This document shows positions 1-11,500 of a DNA stretch of 64,000 nucleotides, one piece after another. Every line of letters begins with the position of its first letter. Positions within the stretch are counted from its first letter, which is position 1. Source of the stretch: Mesaphorura yosii (Eukaryota > Arthropoda > Collembola > Poduromorpha > Tullbergiidae); contig WIXG01000171.1 of assembly GCA_009869945.1 (NCBI GenBank), positions 62,001-126,000 of the forward strand, written 5' to 3'. The notes under the pieces are model-generated. The model was given only the letters and a program-made list of their open reading frames with translations, was not told where the DNA came from and searched no databases. Both the position numbers and the translations under genes were made by a program.

Positions 1-428
1 TTGATGACAACCCCACGCGAGAGATAAGTGACAGGTGAGTCAGTCGATCAATGTTTACAAAAACGGCCGTTGAACTTGTTGAGCAGCGCAGACTCAATCA
101 TTACATGGAATCCTTGAAAGCACTGCTTCTCACTGAACAAAGTTAACAGATCCAAAACGTTCAAGAAGTACTAAAAATGGCAGTTTCAGTCATAATCGCG
201 TAAAATAATCCAGGACGAGACGGGCAAGGCACGAAACGACACAACGGAACGCAACAAAAGAATTGATCTGTTTGTTGACTTTTTGAATTCTCTCAATCTC
301 CCTTCAGTTTACGTGTTACGAAAGACAAGGTGCTCAATCCCGCTCGATTTGTTTCCTTTCTTTCAAATGAGACAAAACGAACCGCAAGTTTTCTGATTCC
401 ATACTCACGTACACTTTCGCGAGATGGA
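1..428. other. No gene seen downstream of the putative 3' UTR
   Basis: AT-rich sequence with no ORF, motif or repeat I can name. It may be intergenic or the continuation of the 3' UTR. Confidence 0.3.
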
Positions 429-2455
429 TTTAATGAGAATTAAAATCTCCCACCTGTTTCATATCATAATTTTTTATTAATGTTGAATCATAATACCAAT
501 AATAATGATCTTTATCGTATCGTATCGTATATAATAGTAATTATGTGTAGTAATATTAATAATCCTCATTTTCAGATCGGTACGGTACGTAATCTTAAAC
601 AAATTACTTTCTCCACGCAGCTCGCGTCGTAAAGTAAATTTTAACTAGGATAATTTCAATATCAAGATTTAACCAAGAGTCGGTTGTGTCGTGAAGCATG
701 AAGAAGCAAGCTGCATCAATTGAGATTTTTGCCTGGCTAATTTCAGATTCTTAACTTCAATCCCAGACTCACGCATCTCACGCTCACGTGGTATCAAAAA
801 AATATATCAAGATCGCAGTCGTCAACATTCCAAAATTAAATTAAAGTAAAGTATAAAGAAAAATCCTGTCCACAGTCAACAGAGTATCAATATCAAGTGA
901 ATCATGGCTGAATTGTTCGATGATCTGGTACATATACTCAAAATCATAAGAGATAAGGGTAAAGTAAAGTAAATTGTAGTTGCGTAAGGCGTGGCGTTAC
1001 ACAAAAAGAGATGACATTCTTAAAGAAATCAGTACATAAAGTCAAAGAGACTGATGAAGGTAATGATTCACCATAAAATAAACAAATCTACGTCTACTCT
1101 AAGTATGATTTTTACGTAATACATTTTGAGTGTTCTAATATGGCAAGATGTGACAAGATCTTTGCGTTTTTGGAGAGAGAATTTCGTTACTCTTAATCGC
1201 AAGCCCAACTAGGCCAGGCTGTAGGAGGCGCTAACTACAAAACTAACTAATCGTACGGAGTATGTACAAAAGTCATGCATGCAATTGCATTTCACGTGTC
1301 GTCGTGTAAGGAACTCGTGTAATGTGATGTAATCAGTAATCAGGAAACAAAAGTGGGCTCAAGAAAGCTGTAGTGGAGAGTGGATTGGAAATTAACGGGT
1401 TTCTTCGATCACATTTCCACGTCGGCTCGTAAAATATTAATGCCCTACATCTCACTTTAGCAAAATTGAAGCCCTGCTTTGATTCGCGTGGATTCAGAAC
1501 TGTGATCTTCCAGCAATGCTTGCTTACTTAATCCTAACTTTACGTAGCGTAAATAGCAATTTGAGTAAGTGTGTCAAAGGTTTTTAAAGTTAAACGGTAA
1601 TAGAAAGATCCTTGTTCAATAGCAGTTAACAAACTATAGAGTAATTAATAAGAATATATTCTCACTTAGCTAGAAATCGCCTCGCGTATCTACAAATTGA
1701 GTGTTTCTTGTGTTAAATTGCCTTAGTCAACATAAAAGATCACATTATTAAAATGAGTCATTTTGTTTCTCGTTTCTCCGTAATTTGTAGACTTGTACGT
1801 TGTGCTACAGAAACTCTGCCACGACAAGAAACTCTACGCCACAAAATAGAGTACACGTACACTAAACTGCTGATGGCTGGTCTAAGCTGACTCTCTCGAC
1901 TGACTTGTTGGTCCTACTCTAATATATTGTAATATCAATGCTTTGTGTCTTGTGTAATTTGTTTGGTAATAAATAAAGTTATTGAATAATTTCTTGTGTG
2001 CAGACTTTGTGTAGTGAATTTGTCTTGCCAGAGATTGAAAATGAAATTTAAACAGTGAACAAAGTCATTTTCATTTTAAGTTGTGTCAAATTGTACAGTA
2101 AAATACGGAAAAGCAGAGTCGTTGAGGTCAACAATGAATGAACAAAGAACAAGTTTGGTTTTGGAATAGGAAACTGGAAGATTTCAGGAAAAGAAGAAAA
2201 AAAAACAGCACAGAACCACAAAAATTGTGGCCTTGGTTCGAAATGTCAGAGAATCTCCGTCGAGAACTTCCAGTTAGCTATTTTACAAGTAGAATAGAAC
2301 AATAATCTTAGTTTGACTTAAAAGCTAAGTTGGCACAAAACGCGGATGAAAGATGAACCCCAGTTTTTGTGTTTCCCATTCTTGATCGAAGAACCGAAAT
2401 GCTTTAACGGAAGAAGTGATGTCGAACTGGAAGTGGCTGTCGAATGCTGGCGATG
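429..2455 (-). other. Rbfox1: Putative Rbfox1 3' UTR
   Basis: AT-rich sequence after the stop with no convincing ORF. The first AATAAA on the minus strand after the stop is at 478-473, followed by ATTAAA at 434-429, suggesting a UTR of about 2 kb. It contains overlapping UGCAUG copies (1274-1283, transcript sense) and one UGUAGAUA Pumilio-type site (1687-1694). Plus-strand AATAAA at 1968-1977 is not relevant to this gene. The true end could lie beyond the window edge. Confidence 0.4.
473..478 (-). terminator. Candidate polyadenylation signal AATAAA
   Basis: Canonical hexamer on the minus strand, with ATTAAA 39 nt further on (434-429). It is the first AATAAA after the Rbfox1 stop. Cleavage usually follows 10-30 nt downstream. 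Unsupported by transcript data. Confidence 0.3.
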
Positions 2456-2500
2456 TTAATATGGCGTGAATCGATTATAGCCGCTCCGATACATTGCGGT
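2456..2500 (-). CDS. Rbfox1: Rbfox1 terminal coding exon and stop
   Basis: Follows acceptor GTGTTTCAG in phase 0 and encodes [14 protein letters not shown], then TAA at 2458-2456. The [11 protein letters not shown] ending is nearly invariant in Rbfox proteins and fixes both the frame and the stop. The exon continues into the 3' UTR. Confidence 0.95.
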   Translation of the reverse strand, partial: TAMYRSGYNRFTPY

Positions 2501-5500
2501 CTGAAACACAACGAAAGGATTTCAGATCTGAATTCATGGATCACAAGTATTCGAATAGCAGTTCGGGAAGAACTTACCCCGTAACCCGTAATCGGTCCAA
2601 TATTGTGGCCGATGTACGTTTCCGGAAAGTCTCTGCCGTAACTGCGGAAGTGGAATAAATACATCAGAACATTAATTCATACAGGTGACTTTATCCCTGT
2701 AAAGTAAAGCTGTTGGAAAAGCAGCATTGCAATAAAAACTGGCACCATTCAAAAACAGCAGAAAGAAACCCAGTAAAAATGAATTCCTCACGAAATGAAA
2801 CATTGCAACGAGTAAACGAAAAGAAACGCGAGCTATACAAAGCAGAACCCAACGAGTAGAAACCAGAAATGAATGAATCAGAAAATTAGTGATTAGTGCC
2901 AATACGGAATGAACAATACAAGAATCAAGCTAGCAATTACAGGCTAAGACGTGACAATCTCAAGGGAAAGAGAACGCACAAGTTTCACAATCCCTTCGAA
3001 GTAGGCTACCGGGGGAAGGTTCTGGTAGGTGCAGAATAAAAGCAGGGAAAACATGGCACGGCACGACGGTACGTTTTCTCTTACCCTTGAACGAAGCCAG
3101 CCACGTTTGCTGGCTGAGCAGCAGCGACACCGTAAGCTGCCCGTGCAGCTGCCGAGTAGGATGCAGCCGCAGCGTATGTGGCCTGTATCATCAAATATCA
3201 AATATGGAGGTTGTGTTTACGGCGACAGAGAACTGAATCAACTTCCTAAACTAAAAACTCATTCTAAATTCTACTGCTATGCTGCCTCCTGCATTTGTCA
3301 GTCATGTAGTAAAAGTAAAAGTCTTTGGCGGTGGTTCTTCAGATGTCGACCATAAAAACCTCAAATCTCAAAAGTTGTCAAACGCAGGAGCCAATAAACC
3401 GCCGCACTTTGGGCTTATCCGGTCGGAGCAGTCAACAGTCAGCAGTCGAGCCAATGCCATTTGCCATTATCCGTCATGTCATAAATGCTCTGGCTGTATG
3501 TAATGCTGGCACGGTCAATTCAGGCAGCGCAGCGAGCGTATGTGCATATGGAACAAAAGTTACTTTAATGGATTTGTAATTCAATATTATTATGTGCTTG
3601 CCAAGCCATTAACTGTACTGACTGAGTCAGCACGGACAGCAGCAGCAGAGAACGTGCAGAGAAAGTCGAAAGTGAATTTTCTTCGTTGGCTGACTTCCGC
3701 CGAGGCGAGTATTTACACAACACATTTGAAAAATCCGATTCAGCTTTTGCATTTGCTGTAATTTGCAGGAACATAACAAGTTCCAGTTAAATCCTAACAA
3801 GCCTGTGCTTCTGCGTTCTTTTTTTTTTAACGCGCTACCAGAAAAAGAGTCTCTAATGAATTCTGAACGTTAAACAATGAGCTTAAACGAAGCGAGCCAC
3901 GAAACAACAACGAAACAGCAACCTGTGTCTGGCTAGGGACCGACTGTTATTTGAATGCAAATTAAGCGCCAGCAGAAGTACGAAGCTGTCATTCACGGGC
4001 GGGCCACGAAGGGGCAGCCAAAGCCCAGTCAAGTCGTCATCAAATTCATTTGCGCCAACGGATGCCTATCGATCCGTGCATTTCGAGCGCTAATTAATTA
4101 ACAGTCAGAGTGAAATGCGTCTCGTCCTGCGTCATTATTTCGTGTAATCATGCGGCATGGCACGGCACAGGCACAGCACAAGAAATGGCCTCCAATCAGT
4201 CTCGGTCAACTCGACGTCTGTCTGGTCCGCCTTCCTATAAAATGCGCATTAGCGTTTATTACCTGGACACGAGGATCAGCTGCAGCCGCCGAGGCTAAGA
4301 ATGGATCGTAGTATACCCCACTGTGGAAATACAAGATAAGAGGGCAAGAGTTAGTCAGGTTTTGGGCTCCGGGCTCTGAGAAATAGTAGAAAGTTGAATT
4401 AATAATAACTAATTAGAGTAATGAAATCTAGGTTGGTGTTGTGCACTGCAATGCACTGCACTACGATGGGCATGAAACGAGAGCTACGAGCCTTTGCTTG
4501 CTTGCCTTGCCTAATCTACCTTCATTTCGCACGCAAAAACCAATAGCCTTATGCTTTTATTCCATTTGCTACTCAAGGCCTAAAGCCCTAATCATTTTTC
4601 AACATTAATTCATGCCTGTGCCCGACATGAGATCTGAGGAAAGTTTGGAGCTTACGCTCGTCTTAAGCTAATATTATTATTCCGTTCACCACATCCTTTC
4701 GCATCGGCATCGTTTAATGCGGGCGTATTAACACAATGCAAATGTTAATTAATCTCATCTTTTCGACTTAACACCGTCGTGGCAGCGCGGGCCGGGCCTG
4801 GCTGGAAAGATATGCCGGATGAAATCCCAAAGTTTCTGACAGCTTGCTTTACTAAAAGACTGAACATTATTGAAAAGTAAATATTTGGCATTCTACACAT
4901 GCCGCCACTGCCAACGGCAGTGACAACTTGCAAATTCCGGAGCTTTGACCGTGCATGTCCTTCCACACGTTAAAATGCAAGCGGAGCGGGCGGAGATCAC
5001 AGAATGGAAGAGGAGATTCTAATTACAAGTCCGTTCCGGTTCTGGAAAGCTACATTACGCTTTTACGCTGATGTAATTACTTTTGTTAAGCAATTATTTG
5101 CTCTTTGTTGCCCAATGGACTGTTGCGTTTATACGTTTCGAGGATCGAGATTAACGGAGTAGTTATAAACGGGCCATTTTATTACGGACTATTTATTTCC
5201 AGCCAGACGCCTCTCGCCGAATTCGAGCCGCCTTCGACCCTATTACTTTACTTTACACTACCTAGCCGCCTAGCCTAACTTGAGGTTTTGCGAATACGAG
5301 TACGAATCTATCAACTATTTAATGTCCGTTTTTATAGCCTCATGAAACCCATGCCATCGCCATGGAACAGAACATTCGAGCATTCGAACATGCATCACGG
5401 CACGGAAAATTACTGCTTGTAACTTTCTCTTTACATTTTACACGAAACGTTTGACTAAACGGAAAGTTCGTACACAACTCTGGGCGGTGTGCTTAGTTTT

Positions 5501-8500
5501 TAGTTGGTTCATGACTGGATAATCTGGACAGCATGTTACAAGTTTCTCTCTCAAGGCTGTTCTCGTAAAACAGCTTCTTTCACATTATTTTCACCATGAC
5601 ACGAGCATTAAAATGCTTGGTTCTCAATGACAAGTAAAATCAATCAGCGTTTAAACATAAAATTCATTCTCATTCCTGCATTACATGCAAGTACATTCCC
5701 GAAAGTACGTACGACTAGCACCAGCACTCATCAGTTAGTCACAAAACACGGTAATTAAAAGGAGTATTAATTAACTTGTTTCTTACGGAAGTCCATGCAA
5801 GCCCGCAGCAGCTGCTGCATTCAAATTCAGAGACGACTGACGAGCCAGGGCTGCCGCAGCAGCAATCGCAGCCGCAGACGAGTTATTGCCCACAAGTGGC
5901 GACGGATGTGGACTAACACAAGCAAGTCTGTGGCCTAGACCGCGCTGCAGCATGGCAGCTCCACGCAGGCCTCCAACTGCTGCTGGTTATTTGCAGGCGG
6001 GCAATGGGTAAATCATATTTTGGTTGCAAATTGGATTCCGACGCATGAGAGACACACGGCAGGCGGCAGGAGTGGAGCAAAGTGATGTTATTTTGTGTGT
6101 TTGAGGTTGTGACACAGGCAAAATCCATAAAATCCGGCATTCCGACAAGCAATCATAAGAACAAAAGAAAAAATATATCATATTATAGAACATTAGCAAT
6201 GGTAAATTGATTTTCTCAAGATTGGGTTACTTGCTTGAGCAGAGGAGCAGGCAATGCAATGCGTGTACGTAAATGTAATGTAGTCGAGTCAGGCCAGAGC
6301 ATGGTGAAAGCAAGACAGGGCAATACACATGGAGAAAGCATGACAAAAACTGCAAGACGCGTCGCCTTCTAATTGCATCATCGCATTTGCAGTCAAATTA
6401 AATCCTGACTAACCCGAAATCACATTTTTGAAATCTATCTCTTACTCCTATCAATTATACATAATTTCTTCTCTCATTTGGCTCCGAGCCTAACATTTAC
6501 TTCTTTGACTTCGACAATCTGCTGCCGCAGCAGTATGTGCTCACGCTTACCTTCTCCTTAATGGTCTAGTTGCGAGTACTAATGGACTGGCAGCTGCTGG
6601 AGGAAGCGAGGCGGCAGCAGCCGCAGCCGCTGCGGAGGCTGGCCCAATCCAAGACCATGGAAGCTGTGGTAATCTAATCCCTGCGTGTACACAGCAAGAT
6701 CGGATGCGTTCGCAATTATTGAACAACGCGAATCGAGTACGAGTAACGAGTATAATGATTAGTCGTACAACGTAAACGCTGACAACACTGCGAAATTCAA
6801 AGGTGGATTGCGGTAAAGTTAATTGCAAAGTCGACCTTTCTTTCACACACATTTAAAATTTCCTCATTTATTTTAAACGAACATTTCTCAGTTTTCTTTC
6901 CTATCGAGTAATGAAGTAGTAATGTAACGCCATGCTTCAAGCCAGCTCATGTCAATCCGTAATTTAAGCATCACAACTAAAATGATGTGTTACTACATTA
7001 CATGTACGTACGAGCATTGCATAACCCAACCACGAGACAACAAGACAGGTGGAAAATGTAAGGTTGTACTGACCATTGGCGATTCCAGGAGTAGTCACCG
7101 GTTTCTTCGTTTGGACGCGAGCCGTGGCGTTGTTTACCTGCAGGAGAACAGCAACATTCATGTTCAGCAGAGCATGGATTCATCAAAGCTCAAATTATCG
7201 TTTCCCGCACAAACGAACCGTGAAATCAAAATTCAACGTGCAATTAGCAGTTTTCAAGACTTCAGAGCTCTCACATTGCATTTTACAGAAACTGAGCTCG
7301 CTTCAATTCATCTCATCAGGCTTGGATGCCAATAAAAAATTGCCAGCGGGTTAATTAAAGACTCAAGCTAGTGAAAGGTTAATTACTGGAATTGTTAGTT
7401 TAAGCACAAACTTTGAAGTAAGGTTGTTAGTACCAAACGCAAAATTACAATTACCAAAACCATGCCAGTGTTGTAGTGTTAGTGTCATTTCTAGCAGATG
7501 ACATACGATACGAAATTCGCAATAAATTACTTGTATAAAATCCAAAATGTCGATCCATGAATTCCAACTACGAGTCAAGCCATATTCAATAGACCTCATT
7601 TGTGAAAATGTATACGGAATGCCAAAATACCATGCAGTGATGCAGTTGCAATTGTATCATAGCTTTCATCTCGTTTCGGTACACCCGTTTCGTTTCCAGC
7701 AAAACTTTGTTTTGCAAAAGTCGCAGCAAAAGCAATACCCCGAAGCTACCGTCTTAACCAGGACGCTGCAAAAATTGGCGAGATAAGTTTGGATATAAAA
7801 ATCACTACCACAAAGCAAGTCAAAGCGGAGTAGTAAACAATCGAGCGTTTGTTTACATTGCTTTGATGGGCTACAGTCTGGGCACGGGGCTCAGGCGCCA
7901 GGTTCAAAGAGATATCATAATACAATACAGACATAAGCTAAACGAGCAGAACAAGACAAGAAGAACTAGAATCGAGACTGGAGACGAAAAAAGAAGGGCC
8001 AAGAACAAGAATCAAAAACTATCGAAATCAAAGCAGTCTGGTCTGTTCGGTCGGCAGCTGGTATTTCCTATCGTGGTTTGTGGTACTCAAAAGTTGGAGT
8101 TGGAACTGAGATTGAGATCGGGATCTGGAGTTGATATGTGTAAGGGCCTTGGTCTTATTTCAACTTTCCACAGCAAAGCCACAAACGAAAAGTGAAGATC
8201 ATATGAGACCATCGTCATCGTCAAACATCATCACATCACAGTAAACACAGCGCAGGGCGCAGACAGACAGACAGAGCGAGGACAGAATCACAGAATCACA
8301 GAATTGCCCGCAGCTGATGCTGTTTGTGGCCGCTGCACGTTCTTAACCCGAAAACTTTCTCCACGTCAAACGCATCGCAAATACGTTTTATCATAACAGG
8401 AACGGTACACAAAAGTTCCGCAACTTGACAGAAAACGTGGAAGTGAGAGTGAAAACGAGCACGAGCACAAGGTAAATTCAGATGAAAGACGATCCCGGAC

Positions 8501-11500
8501 TATGACGAGGAAGGAAACAAGAACACGATCATAATGGTCCGTACACAAACTGCTGGCGGGACGAAAAAGTTACAAACAAACGCAAACGGGAAAAGTGAAG
8601 AAAAGTTGGGATGGAAAGTTATGAAAATGATTATACGTAGAAGTACGAGAAAGGAGCAGGGAAGTTAACATCTTTATCATCGATCTACGCAGTGCACAGA
8701 GCGTAATAATACACTCAAAACTTGAAGACGATAATAAACTTTATCTTAATAATAACGTACAAGTTTAGTTTACAGGTAGAATACAAAAAGAAGTCGAGTG
8801 GGGCGGTCAAATTCCATATTCCGTATCACTTACACAAAAAGCAAGTTAACGTGGAGTCACGAGTCAAGCTGGATGGCCCGGCCGGCCGACTGGCCAACAT
8901 GCAAAATGTCAAAAGGGGCACAAAACAAGGAGCGGGATTCCAAAATCTCTCAGCCATCAGCGTATCCTCGCTTAATGCTTCTTACTGTTTGTATTTGTTA
9001 TTTGTGACGTGTACTTACTCGGTGAATTCAATTTCCAGGCCCTTTCCAAAGGATCTTTGGTGTTTGTAGTTTGCGTCGTCAGCGCCCGCCGGCCGGTAAC
9101 TGAAGCTGGTGTTGGCAATACATATTTTCCACCGAGAAGCAGACAGGCTCTCATCTCACAACTACACTTTTTGAAGTCTGAACCATCAAAAATAGAGCAC
9201 ATTGTAATCAAGGGAGGCAAACGCGCAGTTTGAAGGATAAAGGCGGATCGAAATGTATAAAATTTTGAAAAATTGGGAGCAGATAAAAATTGGAGCTCTG
9301 GAAAGTCAATTCTCAACGGGACAAGTGAAAAAGTTAATACTTTTACAAGTTTTACTTCACACAGACTTAACTTTATTTTCTATCTCTATCCTACCTTTAA
9401 TATTAATGAAATTGATACGACGCGAAGTACGAAATACGAAATCATGAAATCAGAGTTCAAAGACGACGAAATCCAGGGCAGCAGGACTTTGGGAATTGGA
9501 AGTAAACATGTGACTGAGTCCCACTTTCGTTAATTAGAAAAGAAAGAGAGAACAGAGAAAGCTTTACAACTTCGTGTGTCGCGTTGGAGGTGCTTTGCTT
9601 TGCTTCGCATTAGTTACAAGTACAGGACAGTAGTGTAATAAGCAATTCGCATATGGCATTGTCATCAGACCATCATCATCATCAATCAACAATACAAATG
9701 ACAAATGTGGAGCTGTGAACCAGCAACCAGCCAGCAGAACAGCGGTAGCAGCAGCAGCCAAAAGTGCTTATCTTAAGACTATCAGTACAAAATGGTTCTC
9801 TTAAGAAGATGCACTGGCATTCCTGCATAAGTTATATAATAGTAGTAAGTAGTACAATACAAGAAAATAGCAGAAGTGAAAACTACCAAGACCAAGAAAA
9901 GACCATGACCAAAAGACCAATAACCAGAACCAGGAGAAAGAAAAGGACAGGAAAAAGGAAGGAGGATAGATCAGATCAAAATTGGTTCAGAGTTCACAAC
10001 AGTCCCAACATAATCAAAGTATAAAAATTCCGACTCCGAGATCAAGATGGCCAAACCTTCGACCGCGTACGTTTCGTGGCCCATCAACAACTGCATACTG
10101 CATCGCATCGCATGGCATTCTGGCATAACCCGCAAATTGCAAATTGGCATTAAAACAAAGACAAGACTGTGGTTGGCTGCCCTTGCAGCAGCAGCACTGC
10201 ACTGGTTAGTTAATTGGACTAGTACGTGTACAAAAAGCGGCTCGCATTAGACGCATACATGACAGCATACGCAAATAGTAAATACAAGTCAAGTCAGATG
10301 TCATCTCACAACAGACAATCAATCACTGCACTGGCATGGCGGTTAGTTGGTTAGTCAGTTTGTTAGTATTTCAGCAACCGGAAAATTGCATTGCAAATTC
10401 GTACAAGCAGAACTCGTTCGAGTGTGGCAGGCAACACGAAAGAATTCTACGGCTACTTCAACTACAAATTATACTTGATTAGATGAGGAAGAAGCGAATT
10501 GGCGAATGGCGAGTTTACAGTTTAGCTCTACGAAGTGACTGAATCATTATCATTGACGTTCCTTATCCCCGAATGCGATTAAGGTGATAGTGATTATGGC
10601 GGAGGATGGAGTAGACTTTTGATCATCGTATGAATTTCAGTAGCTAATGTTAATACGTAAGAATTTCATGCACACCTCAATTTTACGTCCTTCTACAACG
10701 GTTCCATGGAGTTTCTCGCGTGCTCGTTCAGCTTCAACATTACTGGCGAATGTTACGAAACCGAAGCCCTGGAATGCAAATGAGAACAAAACAATTAGTG
10801 TATAATAAAGTGGAGAATGGTAAATAAGGTCAGAGGGAGTTTTAATTAGTAAGGCAACAAACGCTGAAGTGCTGGTAGCTGTTTGAGTCGAAATCTAGCC
10901 CAACCAGTTTCTAATCAAAGTCATTTTACGCGCGGGGACAAATATTGTCTGTGGATCGTGGTTGTGTGCCGTGAGTTCCTGGAGCCGGAATGGCACATGG
11001 AATTGATACGAAGGAACTTGGAAATGGCACACGAGCGGGCAAAGTGCAAGCGCAAACACTCGGCTGGTGTCGACAAATAAATATTAATTAAAGGAAACAA
11101 AATTGACATAATAAAAGAGAGCGAGCAAGTAATTTCGGAGAATTTGCTGTGGTACATCTTATTCGCTTACTCAAGACTTTGGGCTGTGTAAGGAAACTAA
11201 TCAACTTATGTTAATAACACGTCTTTCTGTTGTAAGCCTTGCTCGCACTGTTTCTGGTGCGGTTTTGGGAAACTGCTACTTGCTGTGCCGTGCAATGCTT
11301 GCTTTGTAATTTGATTCCGAGGCTTAGTCGCTCGGGAAGAAAGTTTGAAAGCCTTTCTTAACGCAACAACCACGCAGCCGAGTCGAGGCGAGGATGAATT
11401 CACTTTCACCTCAAGTTTTCCTTTTCTCGCTAAAATAAACATGTGAAACTAATCGAACACGAAATGCTTGGTTGGCTGATGCCACGCGTGCCGTGAAAAG

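Noticed and set aside
4755-4815. Possible minus-strand exon after acceptor TTTCCAG ([12 protein letters not shown])
   Set aside because: In the phase required after exon 5787-5912 it hits a stop, and no consensus donor follows.
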